A stretch of DNA of 64,000 nt from Fistularia commersonii. Taxonomy: Eukaryota > Chordata > Actinopteri > Syngnathiformes > Fistulariidae. Within the stretch, counting starts at the first letter, position 1, and each line of letters opens with the position of its first letter. The position numbers and the translations under genes were made by a program. The DNA lies in assembly GCA_037954325.1 (NCBI GenBank), contig JBBMNZ010000030.1:4673001-4737000 (forward strand). Direction: 5' to 3'. Positions 23,251 to 33,751 of the stretch are shown in pieces. Under the pieces are notes generated by a model. It saw only the letters and a list, made by a program, of their open reading frames with translations, did no database searches and was not told the origin of the DNA.

Positions 23251-23589
23251 AATAAAAACAAATGGGTTAGCGGTGAAGGGGGCTGTGGGAGGGGCCTCCT
23301 CTGCTTATTCCAGCTCCGACCCCGGCGCTCCAATTCGTCCATTTGTCCGTCTCTCTGGTACCCGGATGTCCCTTTCCCACAAAGTGACATGGCACGGTTG
23401 TGGAACCCCTCCGGAAATCCGTTTTAGACACAAAACAGCAAAACCAAACCCTCCGGCGGCTCCAGGTGGCTCCGGAACACGGCAGATGAGCAGCCGGCAC
23501 GCATACTATTTTGTTTTAACCTTTAATGTGCGAAACAATAACAATTCCCGAGGGTGACATTATTGTGCAGGTCTTTTTTCCGGTGAGAG

Positions 23590-23850
23590 ATTACACCAAT
23601 ATCTTCTCTCAAATTAAAGGATAATTAAAAAATGTTATTTCAAAGTTATTGCCGTCTATAAAACTTTGATTAGGCAAACATTAGCCACATTAGGGGCTTA
23701 ATGGCAATTGCCCCTGTGATTACCATCAACAATTTTATGTACTGCACAAAGCATATGAGCAAATGAATAATTAAGAATGTAGCTGGAGAAAATAAAGGGC
23801 TTTTAAAGAGCAATATGCATGGTTTATGTGTTCTTTTAAGAACGTTGGGC
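23590..23850. promoter_or_regulatory. Candidate conserved noncoding element
   Basis: Contains 'aactttgattaggcaaac' (a TCF/LEF-like CTTTGAT core at about 23664), 'ttaggggcttaatggcaatt', 'gcccctgtgattaccatcaa', 'gcaaatgaataattaagaat' and 'gcaatatgcatggtttatgt'. The sequence is of high complexity for its A/T content and carries no repeat. Confidence 0.45.
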
Positions 23851-24185
23851 GGTAGGTAAAATGAAATTCAAAGAGACCGGGCTTTATTTTCATGGCCTGC
23901 CATGCTTGGGGGATGTCGACGTGTAAGGAAGCACCAAAATGGGACAGCGTACTTTTTAAGACTTTTTTTTTTAAATTCTGCATCAAAAGTTTTGGCCGCA
24001 ATTAAAAAAAAAACGTGTCAGAAAGTCAAAGACATAGAATTGAGAGTTCAAGGGAAGAATTCTTCAGCGGGTCAACTCATAATTTCAGTTTTTTTCCATT
24101 AGAATTGAATTCTAAATGAAATATCAATGGCAGTAGATCTTTTTCTGCCTATATTAGTTAGCTAAACTATCTGTAGATTTTATTT

Positions 24186-24420
24186 TAAGTGGTCTCAACT
24201 TGTATTGCGCTTTCACCTCTTGTGGTTTCAAAGGGCTTTACACTACATTGTAATTACCAGTTCAGATAGCAATGGTTGCAGAGCTGCCATGCAAGGTGCT
24301 AACCAGACCGTCTGGACTACCTGGTTGCTCAGTGTCTTGCCTGAGGACAGCTAGACATGCAAACAGCTTGACATGCAAACCTCCAAACATTTGCTAACCG
24401 CCCCCCTTTTAGTCACAAAT
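24186..24420 (+). repeat. Teleost interspersed repeat fragment ('gggctttacactacattgta' type)
   Basis: Landmarks 'cttgtggtttcaaagggc', 'tttacactacattgtaatta', 'gcagagctgccatgcaaggt' and 'ctcagtgtcttgcctgagga' recur in the same order as at 11166-11335. This is a second, better preserved copy. Confidence 0.6.
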
Positions 24421-25475
24421 TGGATCATCTTTTGATAAGGAGATAAAGCAAATGGCCTCTGAAGCAGCTCTCAGATGGTCAACAAGATACGAACACATAA
24501 AGCTGATGAAGTGAGAGGAAAGTGTTAAAAAAATCAAAATAAAAATATGTCTTGATGCCCGATACAAAACCACTAAAGTCGCAAGCCAGCAATGTTCTGG
24601 AAAGTCATATTAAATACGCACGCAGCTCCATTGCCTTTCAGATAATCAATGTCCTTTTTGATTTAGTCATCACCTTGTCAGTGTAAAACCTGCAGCGCCG
24701 GCAGGGTCACGTGACTCACCCTGGCTGAAGTCCTGACGCTCGGCGGCAGATCGGGCTGCAGCCGTGCTCCAGATACAGAGACTGATGGTTGTTAGTGTGG
24801 AAAACCGCTGCCGCCGTTGCCGGTCTTCTGTAATTAAACATCTGCAGGGCAAATGTCACAGGACGCTACAAGACTGTAGACTAAACATCAGCTCCAAAAA
24901 TGGGGAATTGGCCATGACAAACACACACACACACACGCACACACACATCCAGGAACAGGTTTCCTGATACTCGGCTTAATCATATCCTCAAGCACCTGGT
25001 TAACACAGAATGTCAAAGAATACACCAAAATGTCAGAAATCAGTCCTGGTGTTCTTTCAGAGTGCAGTAAGTAAACACCCTCGGTAAGTCCAACAATTAC
25101 CCATGACGTCATGTAGCCTCAGATACTGATTATCTCGTCAGAACTTGTTTATTTCCTCCTGTGTTGCCGTCGATTATTGTTAAGATCAGATGTTATTTAC
25201 TCCTATTGTTTGTCGCCGTGTGTGGGTTGATTATGTCGCTGGGATTATAAGCAGGAAGCGAAGGTACATGTATGTTTGTGAATCTGGCACTGAACATCGC
25301 TAGATGTCAGTCTCTATGTCGAAACCTGTATTGCCAAATTAAGAGACAGGCCTAAGGAAGAGGTACTTTAAAATCAAATATCGCAGCCTGCTTCTGCTCA
25401 ATGTCATGGATGAATGAATGACTGAATATCACACCATATTTGACATAGTCCATTTTTTTGTGAGGGGGAGCGAAA
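24421..25475. other. Unique noncoding DNA
   Basis: No gene or transposon recognised. A CA microsatellite lies at 24919-24948. The short frames here are not supported. Confidence 0.5.
24919..24948. repeat. CA microsatellite
   Basis: (CA)n with one GCAC interruption. Confidence 0.9.
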
Positions 25476-25483
25476 TCCTAGAG

Positions 25484-26389
25484 CAGACCTGGGCATTTTG
25501 GGCATCAGCTGTTTGCTGATGCCTAGCTCACGTGAGGTCAATCGGAACGTGAATGAATAAAACCATTAATTTCATCAAATTTATACAAGTGTTGCCTTAA
25601 TGTAGAAAACTGTGCCTTTTTATAACGTAAGAACACACTCATGTACATCTATGATACAGGTACGCAAACTGACCATTGACGCTAGCTTGTTAACCCCTCA
25701 AAATGTCAGCTCACGCCAAAAAAAGAAGCTGATGCCGAACGTTGCGTCCTCAACAAGACATGGACCGCTAAATTCTTAATTACTGAAGCCAAAGGTAAAG
25801 CAGTGTACAAGAATTACAATTTGAATCATCAATAAGTGACCAAACACGGAGGAGGTTACAAAGACGTGTCTGACGGTAGTCGGATTTTTGCTAGCAAAAC
25901 CAACAAGGGTATTTTTATAAAGTTTTGCACACCAAGAAATGTAGCTTTCAAGGCATGTTACGCCATATCTTACAAAATCACCAGAAAAATAAGCAGTTTT
26001 TGGACAGACAGTTTACTAAGGAGTGTTCGTTGAACTCTGCAGCGGTAATATGCTATCATATAAAACTGATAAAAAGCACTTTTAGCTTTTTGCATAAAGT
26101 TGATCAATTTCGTATCTTTATCATACCGCTTAACATCTTCTTGGTGTTTTTGAAGGTCATCGCATTAGACCTTCTGAGAACACTGATGTAATGATTGATT
26201 TTGTTTGTAGTGTTTATTATTTTATTATTCTGATAACCAGTAGCAGCTAATCAGGGTATGTTATTTACTGCCTTTTATAATGAGGCATAATTAATATTGA
26301 GCAGAAATAAGTTGATGCTATCATTGGTTCGGCTCTCTGACACCATTTAGGTTGATAATATATTTGTAAAAATGAATCGCCAACACCCG
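25484..26389 (+). mobile_element. hAT element remnant with exact 8-base target duplication
   Basis: Left end CAGACCTGGGCA at 25484 resembles hAT/Charlie-type termini. An exact 8-base direct repeat TCCTAGAG flanks it (25476-25483 and 26390-26397), giving a 906-base element. The expected right terminus (a reverse complement of the left end) is badly decayed: only about 6 of 12 positions agree. Internally it holds a GTF2IRD2-like hAT transposase remnant, which supports the hAT assignment independently. Right boundary is therefore inferred mainly from the target duplication. Confidence 0.75.
25703..26065 (+). pseudogene. hAT transposase N-terminal remnant (GTF2IRD2-like)
   Basis: Protein-like sequence starts at the ATG at 25703 (MSAHAKK), shifts frame after an indel, and continues as ADAERCVLNKTWTAKF, then KGKAVYKNYNLN. 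After a stop and further indels it resumes with FIKFCTPRN and, in overlapping frames, AFKACYAISYKI and QFTKECSLNSAAVIC. I recognise these blocks, in this order, from the GTF2IRD2/ZBED-like hAT transposases of fish. The zinc-binding segment normally lying between KGKAV and YNL is deleted, and nothing of the catalytic domain remains. Frameshifts and stops make it a dead fossil. Confidence 0.75.
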
Positions 26390-26553
26390 TCCTAGAGAGA
26401 CTGAGTGAATGAAATTGTATGCGTCATATTTTTCACGGCACTGTGAGGAATCATCATTCCTGCTGTTTCTGAAATTTCAAATTTATGTAAGCATAGTGAA
26501 TGCATTGGTCACCACGGAGAGATCCAGTATGCAGGGATGTATTTCAGGTCATC

Positions 26554-26573
26554 TTTTTTTTTTTTTTTTTTTT
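26554..26573. repeat. Poly(T) run, 20 bases
   Basis: Uninterrupted T20. Confidence 0.95.
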
Positions 26574-26984
26574 CTCCACTTGCCCTGAAAGAAGAGACGG
26601 CGCCGACCGGCACTGTGCCTCCTGTCTCAGATCGATTGGAGGGCAATGTGGTCGTTGCACGAAAAGTCAGCACGACAAAAGCGAAAAAACAAACCCCATG
26701 TCAAAAGTCACATTTGTTGAAATAAAGCTTTACGCCGCAGCGGAGAGCCTCGTACGGGCGCAGGAGTTTTTATTTGTTTATCTATTATATTTATTTTGGT
26801 CTTTTGTGGAGCTGGTCTTGAAACGCATCGTTAATTTTTTTCAATTTTTCCGGGGGAAAAAAAAAAGAAGGAAAATAAAAACGACGCTCTTCCAAATCAC
26901 CTGAAAAATGAGTCCAAGGACAACGGGGATCGCATCGGAAAGGCGTGGCTGTCCACTTTGAGAAACGATGCGGCTCAACAACCA

Positions 26985-27070
26985 AGATTAATGGAACTCA
27001 GATGGCTTTTAATTAGTGCAGCTGTGCTCATTAATTATTTGCCCACAACACAAATATTTTTATATTTGGG
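26985..27070. promoter_or_regulatory. Candidate short conserved noncoding element
   Basis: Compact block with 'ggcttttaattagtgcagct' and 'gtgctcattaattatttgcc', two TAATTA homeodomain cores 25-30 bases apart, in unique sequence. Inferred from motif content only. Confidence 0.35.
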
Positions 27071-27640
27071 GAACGTGTTGATTTATTTGATTTTGCTTGC
27101 CAGTGGATCGAGATGAATGGCTCTTTATTTTGCTTCCCCCCCCCCCTCCCCTGCCCCACGGCACAAAAAGGATCGGGGGCAAAGACAAATTCTCTGCCGG
27201 TTCTTCAGTCTTTTTCGGATATAACATTATTGATGACGGCGTATAATATGACGGCGACGACGAGGATGAGGGAGTGTGATCCGGGGTGGCCGGAGCGAGG
27301 CCGCAGGCCGGTATCGAACCCTTGCATGTCGTCAAATAATCTCTTTTGACGCGTGTATTGCTTTGTGAATAAATATGTGTTGTAGATACTTGGTTTTGCA
27401 GTTGCAATGTTCGCCTGCGATTCTCTAACTTGTAAACACGAGAACAAGAACACTGAAGCAATAAACAGACGCATGCGTTCAAATTGACCTCCTGGGTTTG
27501 GGGTTTGAAATTCTGCAGTTTGCGAGAGGAGGTTCAATTCGTGATCATTTAAAAAAAAAAAAAAAAAATAGAAAAAAAGAATATTGGGATGTAATTGATT
27601 TACCGTTCATTCAGTACGTGTAAGGTTTTCAATCAAAACA

Positions 27641-27834
27641 GTCACGACGGGGCGGAGCCAGTCCCACCTGACGGTCACCTGTCAATCACAGGGACCACAT
27701 ATAGATATATTAGAACATGAACGTGAATAATTGATACAATTGCTGGCTGCTTTCAGGCTGTGGGAGGAAGACGAGAACCAAGGCAGGAACAGGGAGAACC
27801 GGTATAAGCATTATAACCTCCGGTCACCCGAGAG
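27641..27834 (-). repeat. SINE-like repeat, reverse orientation, partial
   Basis: Shows 'ggggcggagccagtcccacc', 'gtcacctgtcaatcacaggg', 'accacatatagatatattag', 'ctttcaggctgtgggaggaa' and 'caggaacagggagaaccggt', in reverse family order. The head ends about 60 bases from the head of the following copy, so the pair is head to head. Confidence 0.75.
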
Positions 27835-27892
27835 GTTTTCGTATATGAAATAGTAATGACAATAATCACATGCATAACAACATATTTGTTAC

Positions 27893-28213
27893 CGGGGCGG
27901 CGCAGTGGTTCGTGCTTCCACCTCACAGCAATGAGGGGGCCTCAATGTTCTCCACGTCTGCGTGGGCTCCCTCCGGGTTCTCCGATTTTCTCCCATAATC
28001 CAAAAACATGTAATTTCAGACCCTACATTGCCCAGATTCCTAAGTGACAGGGTGAATGGTTGAATGTTTCTATATGTCGTGTGAATGAGAGAGTGAATGG
28101 TTGTTTGTCTCGATGAGCGATCCCCAGGCGACGGGTCCAGACTGAATCCCACCTTTCGCCAACTGACAGTTGGGATGGGTGGTATGGATGAATGAGTGAA
28201 TGAACGAACGAAC
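27893..28213 (+). repeat. SINE-like repeat, near full length
   Basis: Head 'cggggcggcgcagtggttcg' (A-box-like), then 'gctccctccgggttctccga', 'aatccaaaaacatgtaattt', 'acattgcccagattcctaag', two 'gtgaatggttg' units, 'gatccccaggcgacgggtcc' and a GAATGA/GAAC tail. The B-box region is deleted after 'gggggcctc'. Confidence 0.9.
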
Positions 28214-29111
28214 ATTTGTTCCCCTTCTATCTTCGTTTTTTATTAACCTTTCATCCTGCTTCTTCTGTTTAATTAAAACTGATCACTTTTTCCCGTCAAT
28301 GAATAATTCAAAAAGGCGATTTAAATGAGTTATTTTCCCACTCAAAACCCCTCTCTTCAGAAACCGAGCGAAATGCTAAACGAAGATCTTCTCAACACCT
28401 TTTTTTTTTTTAAAAGTTGCTTGAGTTGAATTATTTATTTATTGTTATTTACATGAACTATAAAATCGACGGTTGAAATCCTCGAGAGCGGAGAAATGGC
28501 ATTAGTTATTCCTTTTACAAAGTATTTTGGAAGGAAATGAGCGTCGCTACATTCCCCGACACGTCGTAACTTTTTTTTTTTTTTTTTTTTTGTGTTTTGT
28601 TTCCAGATAGATGTTGATATACAGGCCTTTTTTTTCCCCGCCTCCCAACAACTCATGGAGGACAATTACAACCACCTCTCTTTTATCGGCTCACCCGTTC
28701 TCTGTTCTTGCAGGCGCCGTATATTTCTCGGAAAACACTCCTCTGCACACAGATGAGGCGAAAAAGAAAAAAAAAAAAACAATGGCCGGGGTCGAAAATT
28801 AAAATTTCATTATTTACCGCCATCGTTCGGGGTTTGGGAACGCAATTATACGTCTGCGCTGTGTGGCCCAGGGATATTTATGGCTGGGTCCTCTCCTTTC
28901 TCCATGCTGGTGTTTCTTTCATCCCACCCTCCAGACTGTAATGCTCATTACCTCCTCGCTGCCGCCTGAGACTCAGCGGACAGTTACATAACTTCACAAC
29001 ATGCGAGCCCGAGAATGGACTCTTGAGATGATGCATCGCTGACCGCGTGCGACGAGAACAGCCGAAGAAATGAAATAACTTTTCTAACTTGTAAACAAAT
29101 ATCCGTTCTGT
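28214..29111. other. Unique noncoding DNA
   Basis: No gene recognised. A T21 run lies at 28571-28591. Complex sequence around 28600-29030 has no diagnostic motif. Confidence 0.5.
28571..28591. repeat. Poly(T) run, 21 bases
   Basis: Uninterrupted T21. Confidence 0.95.
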
Positions 29112-29405
29112 TCGTTCATTCATTACCTATACAGCTTCTCCTGCGTTCAGTGCCGTGGGGATGCCGGAGCCAATCCCAGCTGCAAAAGGGCGATCACCGG
29201 CCCACATATAGAGGAAAAACAACCATTCACTCTCTCATTTAAATGTCAAAAATAAACTTACAATCATTTACTCTTTGATTTACAAGTCGTATAGAGACAT
29301 GACACGTCATTCACTCTCTCACTCAAAGGTTTTCTCGAGACAGGAAACCACTCACTCCTTCATTCACGTGTCATATCGAGACATTTCGGCGTTCACACTC
29401 ATTTT
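29112..29405 (-). repeat. SINE-like repeat with about five internal tandem units
   Basis: Starts 'cattcattacctatacagct', 'ctcctgcgttcagtgccgtg', 'ggagccaatcccagctgc', then about five diverged copies of the roughly 40-base unit ('caaccattcactctctcatt', 'caatcatttactctttgatt', 'cgtcattcactctctcactc', 'accactcactccttcattca', each followed by a 'cgtatagagaca'-like block). The head is missing. Confidence 0.85.
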
Positions 29406-29532
29406 CAGTAAATATACAATTGTATTATTTTTCAAAAGTGAGTGTTTCTAATGCGTGAACAGTAAAGGAACCTCCACTGGCTTTTCGGTCAGATTATCAT
29501 CAGGCTAGGAATCAGTTTTGCATCCTTTAAAC

Positions 29533-29533
29533 G

Positions 29534-29567
<34 letters not shown>

Positions 29568-29569
29568 CA
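29533..29569. repeat. CA microsatellite
   Basis: (CA)n with one AAA interruption. Confidence 0.9.
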
Positions 29570-30255
29570 GTGAGGAACTGTGTAACTGAAAATAATTTTT
29601 TAAAAAAATCTAAAAATAACTTTCTCACCTGACTTTTTTTTTTTTTTCCCTTTGTATTACATTTCACTGGAAAACTTTGATATCCGGTTTCACTTCTTTT
29701 TGTTCATGAAACCGCACACACAAACGAAACCTTATTTACATACAACACTCCCTCAGCCACTGCTTTTCTCATATCTGCAATTAAGGACAAAGCTGCTTTT
29801 GTTAATTTGCTTGATTTGCTCTTCTTGCAAGAGCCGGCGAGCAGCAACAATAACAAGTGTGTTTTTTCATATAATAATTCTGCTTAACAAACACTTCCTT
29901 GAACAGGGACAGTGTTGTTTTTCCCCGTGTATTTTCATTGCCCCCCCCAATTCTCGAGTTTCCTCGACACATTATGCATATGAACCGCCGAGGCCTGTCG
30001 GATATAGGGGATCAGAGGAATCGTAGGGGGGGATCAAAGGGAACTATCTGATCTCATAAAATCACATTAAAACCCCGTCGCCTCATTCGGAGACGCTGCG
30101 TATTGATCATAGCGAGAGATGGGCGCGGGTGTTTTGTACGAAAAAAATTAAGTGAATCGTGGGGAAGCGCCCGCGTGCCGCTGCCGGTTATTAAAATTTC
30201 ATGACACTCCGTGTACCGCGCAAAACAATTGGGTGGTTAACTGGAGGGCAGAGAT

Positions 30256-30350
30256 GGGTGGGGGTGGGGGGGGGCAAGTGCAACATACGAAAAGCTTCTC
30301 GCATCTGTCCCTGTCGCCCCCCACCCCCCACCACCACCACCAACACCACC
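30256..30350. other. Pair of opposite-strand G-quadruplex-type motifs
   Basis: The + strand has GGGTGGGGGTGGGGGG and further G at 30256-30274. About 42 bases later the + strand is CCCCCCACCCCCCACC and then CCA repeats (30317-30350), giving a G-run motif on the - strand. The two could each form a quadruplex or pair with each other as an imperfect stem. Confidence 0.6.
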
Positions 30351-31407
30351 ACTTCGTGTTTTTGTTTCGGGTTGATGCCGATGAGCGGGTGTTGGCGACG
30401 ATGTGTCGGCGACGTGGCTGTAAAAATAGCGCGGCTGTCAAGGTCTCAGGTTGGGCTGCTTATGAGTTGTGTATCTTCGTCAAGTACACGAAGTAATTGT
30501 GGTACGCCGTGCGGCGCCGTCGTCACCAGGTTTGACTAATAAGTACTTTTCAAACCTGCATTAACATGTTTTCACAGGTTTTACCCCCCCACCCCCCCCA
30601 CCCAGGATCTGTCATTAACGCCAGCCGCCTCCGCACCTTCATGCCGCCTCACGCTGCGATCTGGTTCGCGGGCTCCAACTTTCGTCCGGTTTCCGTGGAC
30701 CAGTCAGAGGCGCAGGGGTTCAAATAAAAAAAACAAGTTCCCGGTATTTAATCTGAATACAACGATTACGCTTTACACTTCATTAGCTAGCCGTTCCCCG
30801 TAAATAATGCATAGCCAGCAAGGAGCTTCTTTATCAGATGTTGCAATGAACCCGTACCATAGGTAGGAATCTTGATATTTTCTTTTGAATGCAGCTTTTT
30901 TTTTTTTGCCGGCAGTCTACAATGCTTCTGCAGTCTCATAGTTTGGTCATTTCCTCACAAAAAAGCTCTCCCGCGACTCTAGCTTCTGGTTCTTCAAGGG
31001 CTAGCTTGTGGTAGCCGATGTGAAAGGGCGCGACGGAGTTAAGCGCGGCAGTAAGTCGAAGGCAGAAAAATTCGTTCTTAAACTATAATTTGTACCAGGA
31101 AAGAGTTTCCTTGCGGGTCAGCACCAAGTGATCCACTGACCGGAGGTTTGGGATCCCTGAAATGGAAGTCTTTTAAAATATCCCCCTTGTAGTTTTCATA
31201 AAGACACTGAAATATTAATGGAGGTAGGTCCACCTGCAGAACCTCAGGAGTTAGAGACGTGCTTTGTTGAAACCATTTGTCACTTCAGTCTTTACGTTCC
31301 TTTCAGGACAGATATTCACACGTGTTCTTTTAGAATGTGGTGGCGGCGGCGGCGGCGTCAAGCTGCTGGGCCAAAGCAGTACCTTCATAAATTCACAGCG
31401 GCGCTTC

Positions 31408-31595
31408 CAAATTGTCCGTGGGTGTGAGTGAGAGATCGAACGGCTGGACGTCTCTGTACGCGGCCCTCTGATTGATCGCTGACAGGTCAAGGTTTGACCC
31501 CGCCTCTCATCTGATGTGAACCAGGATTGGCTCCGGGGTTCCCCCGGTGACCCCGTGCGCAGGATAAAGGGTATAGATAATGGATGAACGAATGA
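31408..31595 (+). repeat. SINE-like repeat, 3' half
   Basis: Shows 'aaattgtccgtgggtgtgag', 'acgtctctgtacgcggccct', 'gattgatcgctgacaggtc', 'cccgcctctcatctgatgtg', 'aggattggctccggggttc' and 'gcgcaggataaagggtatag' with a short GAATGA tail. Head absent. Confidence 0.85.
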
Positions 31596-31756
31596 TTTAT
31601 TCAACGTTGCGATGGGCTTGTGAAGCCTTTGTGAAAGCTTGTGAAACAACAGAAGCGTCGCACAACACCGGACGACCGGTTCGGCGCTGACTTACAGAAA
31701 CCCTTCAGTGAAGGACACGTTGTCGAGCCACAATTCAAACCTAGGCAACTTTTACA
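31596..31756. other. Short spacer between SINE-like copies
   Basis: Unique sequence with nothing recognisable. Confidence 0.5.
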
Positions 31757-32126
31757 CCAACGCTAACACAGCAAGAAGGTTCCCTGTTCGAATGGTTGTT
31801 TATCTCTGCTATATGTCGCCCTGTGATCGCCCAATGACATCTGTCCCGTGGTCATTCACTGGCTCATTCACATATCATATAGAGATTTCACTCATTCACA
31901 CAACATTTAAAAAGGAGACTATTCACTATTTGAGGAATTCACAACTATTTATTCGCTCATTCACACGCCGTACAGACACATGCAACCTTTCACTCATTTC
32001 TATGGAAAAAGAAGACTTTATTGAATCTACTGTGTTCTTGTGCTGTACGAGAAAGACAGAGGAGGGTAGAAAACTCCACCGACATCAGAATCGAACCAGG
32101 AACCTTCTTGCTTTGAGGCCGCCGTG
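31757..32126. repeat. Composite of two SINE-like copies in opposite orientation
   Basis: 31757-31850 reads forward: 'aacgctaacacagcaagaag', 'tccctgttcgaatgg' (B-box-like GTTCGAAT) and 'atgtcgccctgtgatcgcc'. From about 31851 to 32126 the sequence reads in reverse: three to four copies of the roughly 40-base 'cattcac...catatagaga' unit, then 'atcagaatcgaaccaggaac' and 'cttcttgctttgaggccgcc', which is the reverse of the head. The join is tail to tail with the distal tails lost. Confidence 0.75.
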
Positions 32127-32549
32127 AATAAAGTGCATTTTAAAATGTAATTGAAAATGGATTTGGCTGTTGGAGTGTCACTAGTCTGAAAGTTGGATGA
32201 GATCAGATGTTTATCAGAGGAAACTATTAAACTGTGTGTTTAAACAGCTGTTTTATCACCGTGGCGTAAGTCGGTGTAAAAATGTACCTTTTTTTTTTTT
32301 TTTATATCCCCCCCCCCCAGCTCGCTGCTTTTTAGCGTCATATATTTCCCTTTTACCGTCTTCCACAGTATCAATAATTTCTCTTTATGCACGTATTCCA
32401 TCTTCCTGTATCCCGGTCCCTGCCTCCCCGCTCGCACTGTGCGCCATTACCCATCCAGTGTGACTTCACCCCGCCTGCCCTCCGGTGACACCGCCCGCCC
32501 TTGTTAAGTGCCTCCAGCGCCCCCCCACCCCTTCCCGCTCCTTCCTCGT

Positions 32550-32760
32550 TTACAGGTGAAATCTATTCTCGCACACCGGCCTCAAGGGCCCGAGTGGACT
32601 GTAACAGAATTTCTGCAGCCCCGCCGGGCCCCTGACCACAAAGCTGAGAATAAATAGCTGAGGTGCCAGGACTGGACAGAAAAATCAATGCCTGTTTATA
32701 CAGACATGACAGTCCCGGCGCCCAAGCAATTCTCCAGCTTGCTTCTCTAGACGATGTGTT
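32550..32760. promoter_or_regulatory. Candidate conserved noncoding element
   Basis: Complex, mixed-composition block with 'ttacaggtgaaatctattct', 'actgtaacagaatttctgca', 'aagctgagaataaatagctg', 'aaaaatcaatgcctgtttat' and 'acagacatgacagtcccggc'. No repeat or domain-bearing frame explains it. Function inferred. Confidence 0.35.
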
Positions 32761-33365
32761 ATACCTTTTCCCTCCCTCCCTCCCCCCCCGCTGCCCTCCT
32801 CTGTCGCACCCCCTCCCCTTCCGAGGGTAAGATCCGTGCCCTCTCGAGGGGATGGAACCGTAGGTGACGCGCCGTGGCCGTTTTGTCCTCAATTTGTTCT
32901 GACTGCGCGTTGAAGTATTGCGCGAGGGTCAGACCGGCGTGTTTGATGGACCGACTGTCAGTGATGAGATGAAGGCGGGGGGGTTCATGTGTTACTGTAG
33001 GATACACTTTCTCAACCGGCCGGGTCGCAACCCGTAAGCGTTAAGCAGCCTGGTGCTGACAGGGTGAAAGAGCAGACGGTTTTCTATTAAAACTATTCGT
33101 ATTATTTATTTATTTTTTACTGTTTTACACAATTTTATTAATGAATATCCAATCCTTGTTCGCATTTGAAAATGTAACTTGGATTCTGTTTTTCATTTAC
33201 GAAATAATCCGTATTAATTATAGGGTATCTCTATCATTTATAGCCCCCTACGGGTGTGGGTTATAAGGTGTATGTAAAATAATGGGCAATTACGAAAGAG
33301 ACAAGCCTGCGATGTTCCTTGTGCTGATTGATTATTTGAGGTCCGAAAAGAAGAAATGGAGCATT

Positions 33366-33385
33366 AAAAAAAAAAAAAAAAAAAA
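33366..33385. repeat. Poly(A) run, 20 bases
   Basis: Uninterrupted A20, about 27 bases before a SINE-like copy and on its head side, so not a retroposon tail of that copy. Confidence 0.9.
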
Positions 33386-33411
33386 TCAATAAAATGTGCA
33401 TATGCGACTAC

Positions 33412-33751
33412 CTCCCTTGCTGGCACGTTGGTTCGTTCTTCTCCCTCAACGCCAGAAGTTTCTCGGCTTGATTCCGTCACGGGGCCTGTGTGTGGATTTT
33501 ATCTGTGTGGAGTCGCCATCTTCTCCCCGAGTGCGAGTGTGTTTTCTTCGGGTTCTCCGGTTTCCTCCCGCAGTCGAAACACATTCAGGAGGTTCATTGG
33601 AGACCCTTGATTGCATGTGAACGAGGGAACAATAGTTGTATGTCTCTATATGATACGCGAATGGAGTGAATAGTTGCATGTTTATCTGCGATAGGTTCCA
33701 GCACCCCTGTGACTACGATTGCAGAATAAGCGTTATAGATAATGAATGAAT
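33412..33751 (+). repeat. SINE-like repeat, near full length
   Basis: Degraded head 'ttgctggcacgttggttcg', then 'gcctgtgtgtggattttatc', 'tcttcgggttctccggtttc', 'ctcccgcagtcgaaacacat', 'caggaggttcattggagacc', two 'tagttgyatgt' units, 'gataggttccagcacccctg' and 'attgcagaataagcgttata' with a GAATGA tail. Most of the section around the calculated 'cgatcgactggcgacc' is deleted. Confidence 0.85.

Larger units (their letters stand above)
21461..24185. other. Unique noncoding DNA with several candidate regulatory blocks
   Basis: No gene recognised. Contains a T16-CC-A17 snapback (21866-21900), a GTGC/TG microsatellite (22525-22589), and complex A/T-rich blocks 22640-23250 and 23590-23850 described separately. 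'tgtgattgacagggttgg' at about 22056 contains TGATTGACAG, the PBX-MEIS/PREP decamer. Confidence 0.5.
26398..27640. other. Unique noncoding DNA
   Basis: No host gene recognised. Contains T20 (26554-26573), a short A/T-rich candidate element near 26985-27070 ('gcttttaattagtgcagctg' and 'gtgctcattaattatttgcc') and an A17 run (27551). A 134-codon frame at 26500-26904 begins in the T-run and has no domain. Confidence 0.5.
29406..31407. other. Unique noncoding DNA with G/C-runs
   Basis: No gene recognised. Contains a CA microsatellite at 29533-29569, opposite-strand G-run motifs at 30256-30350, C-runs at about 29941-29948 and 30582-30601, and a GGC-triplet run at about 31339-31357. The frames near 30152-30539 overlap the G/C runs. 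Confidence 0.5.
32127..33411. other. Unique noncoding DNA, C/T-rich in part
   Basis: No gene recognised. Holds T16-C9 runs at 32288-32319, pyrimidine-rich DNA at 32460-32550 and 32765-32820, the candidate element 32550-32760, and A20 at 33366-33385. Confidence 0.5.

Noticed and set aside
27060..27537. 140-codon reverse frame
   Set aside because: Runs over C-rich and low-complexity DNA with serine/proline tracts; no domain.
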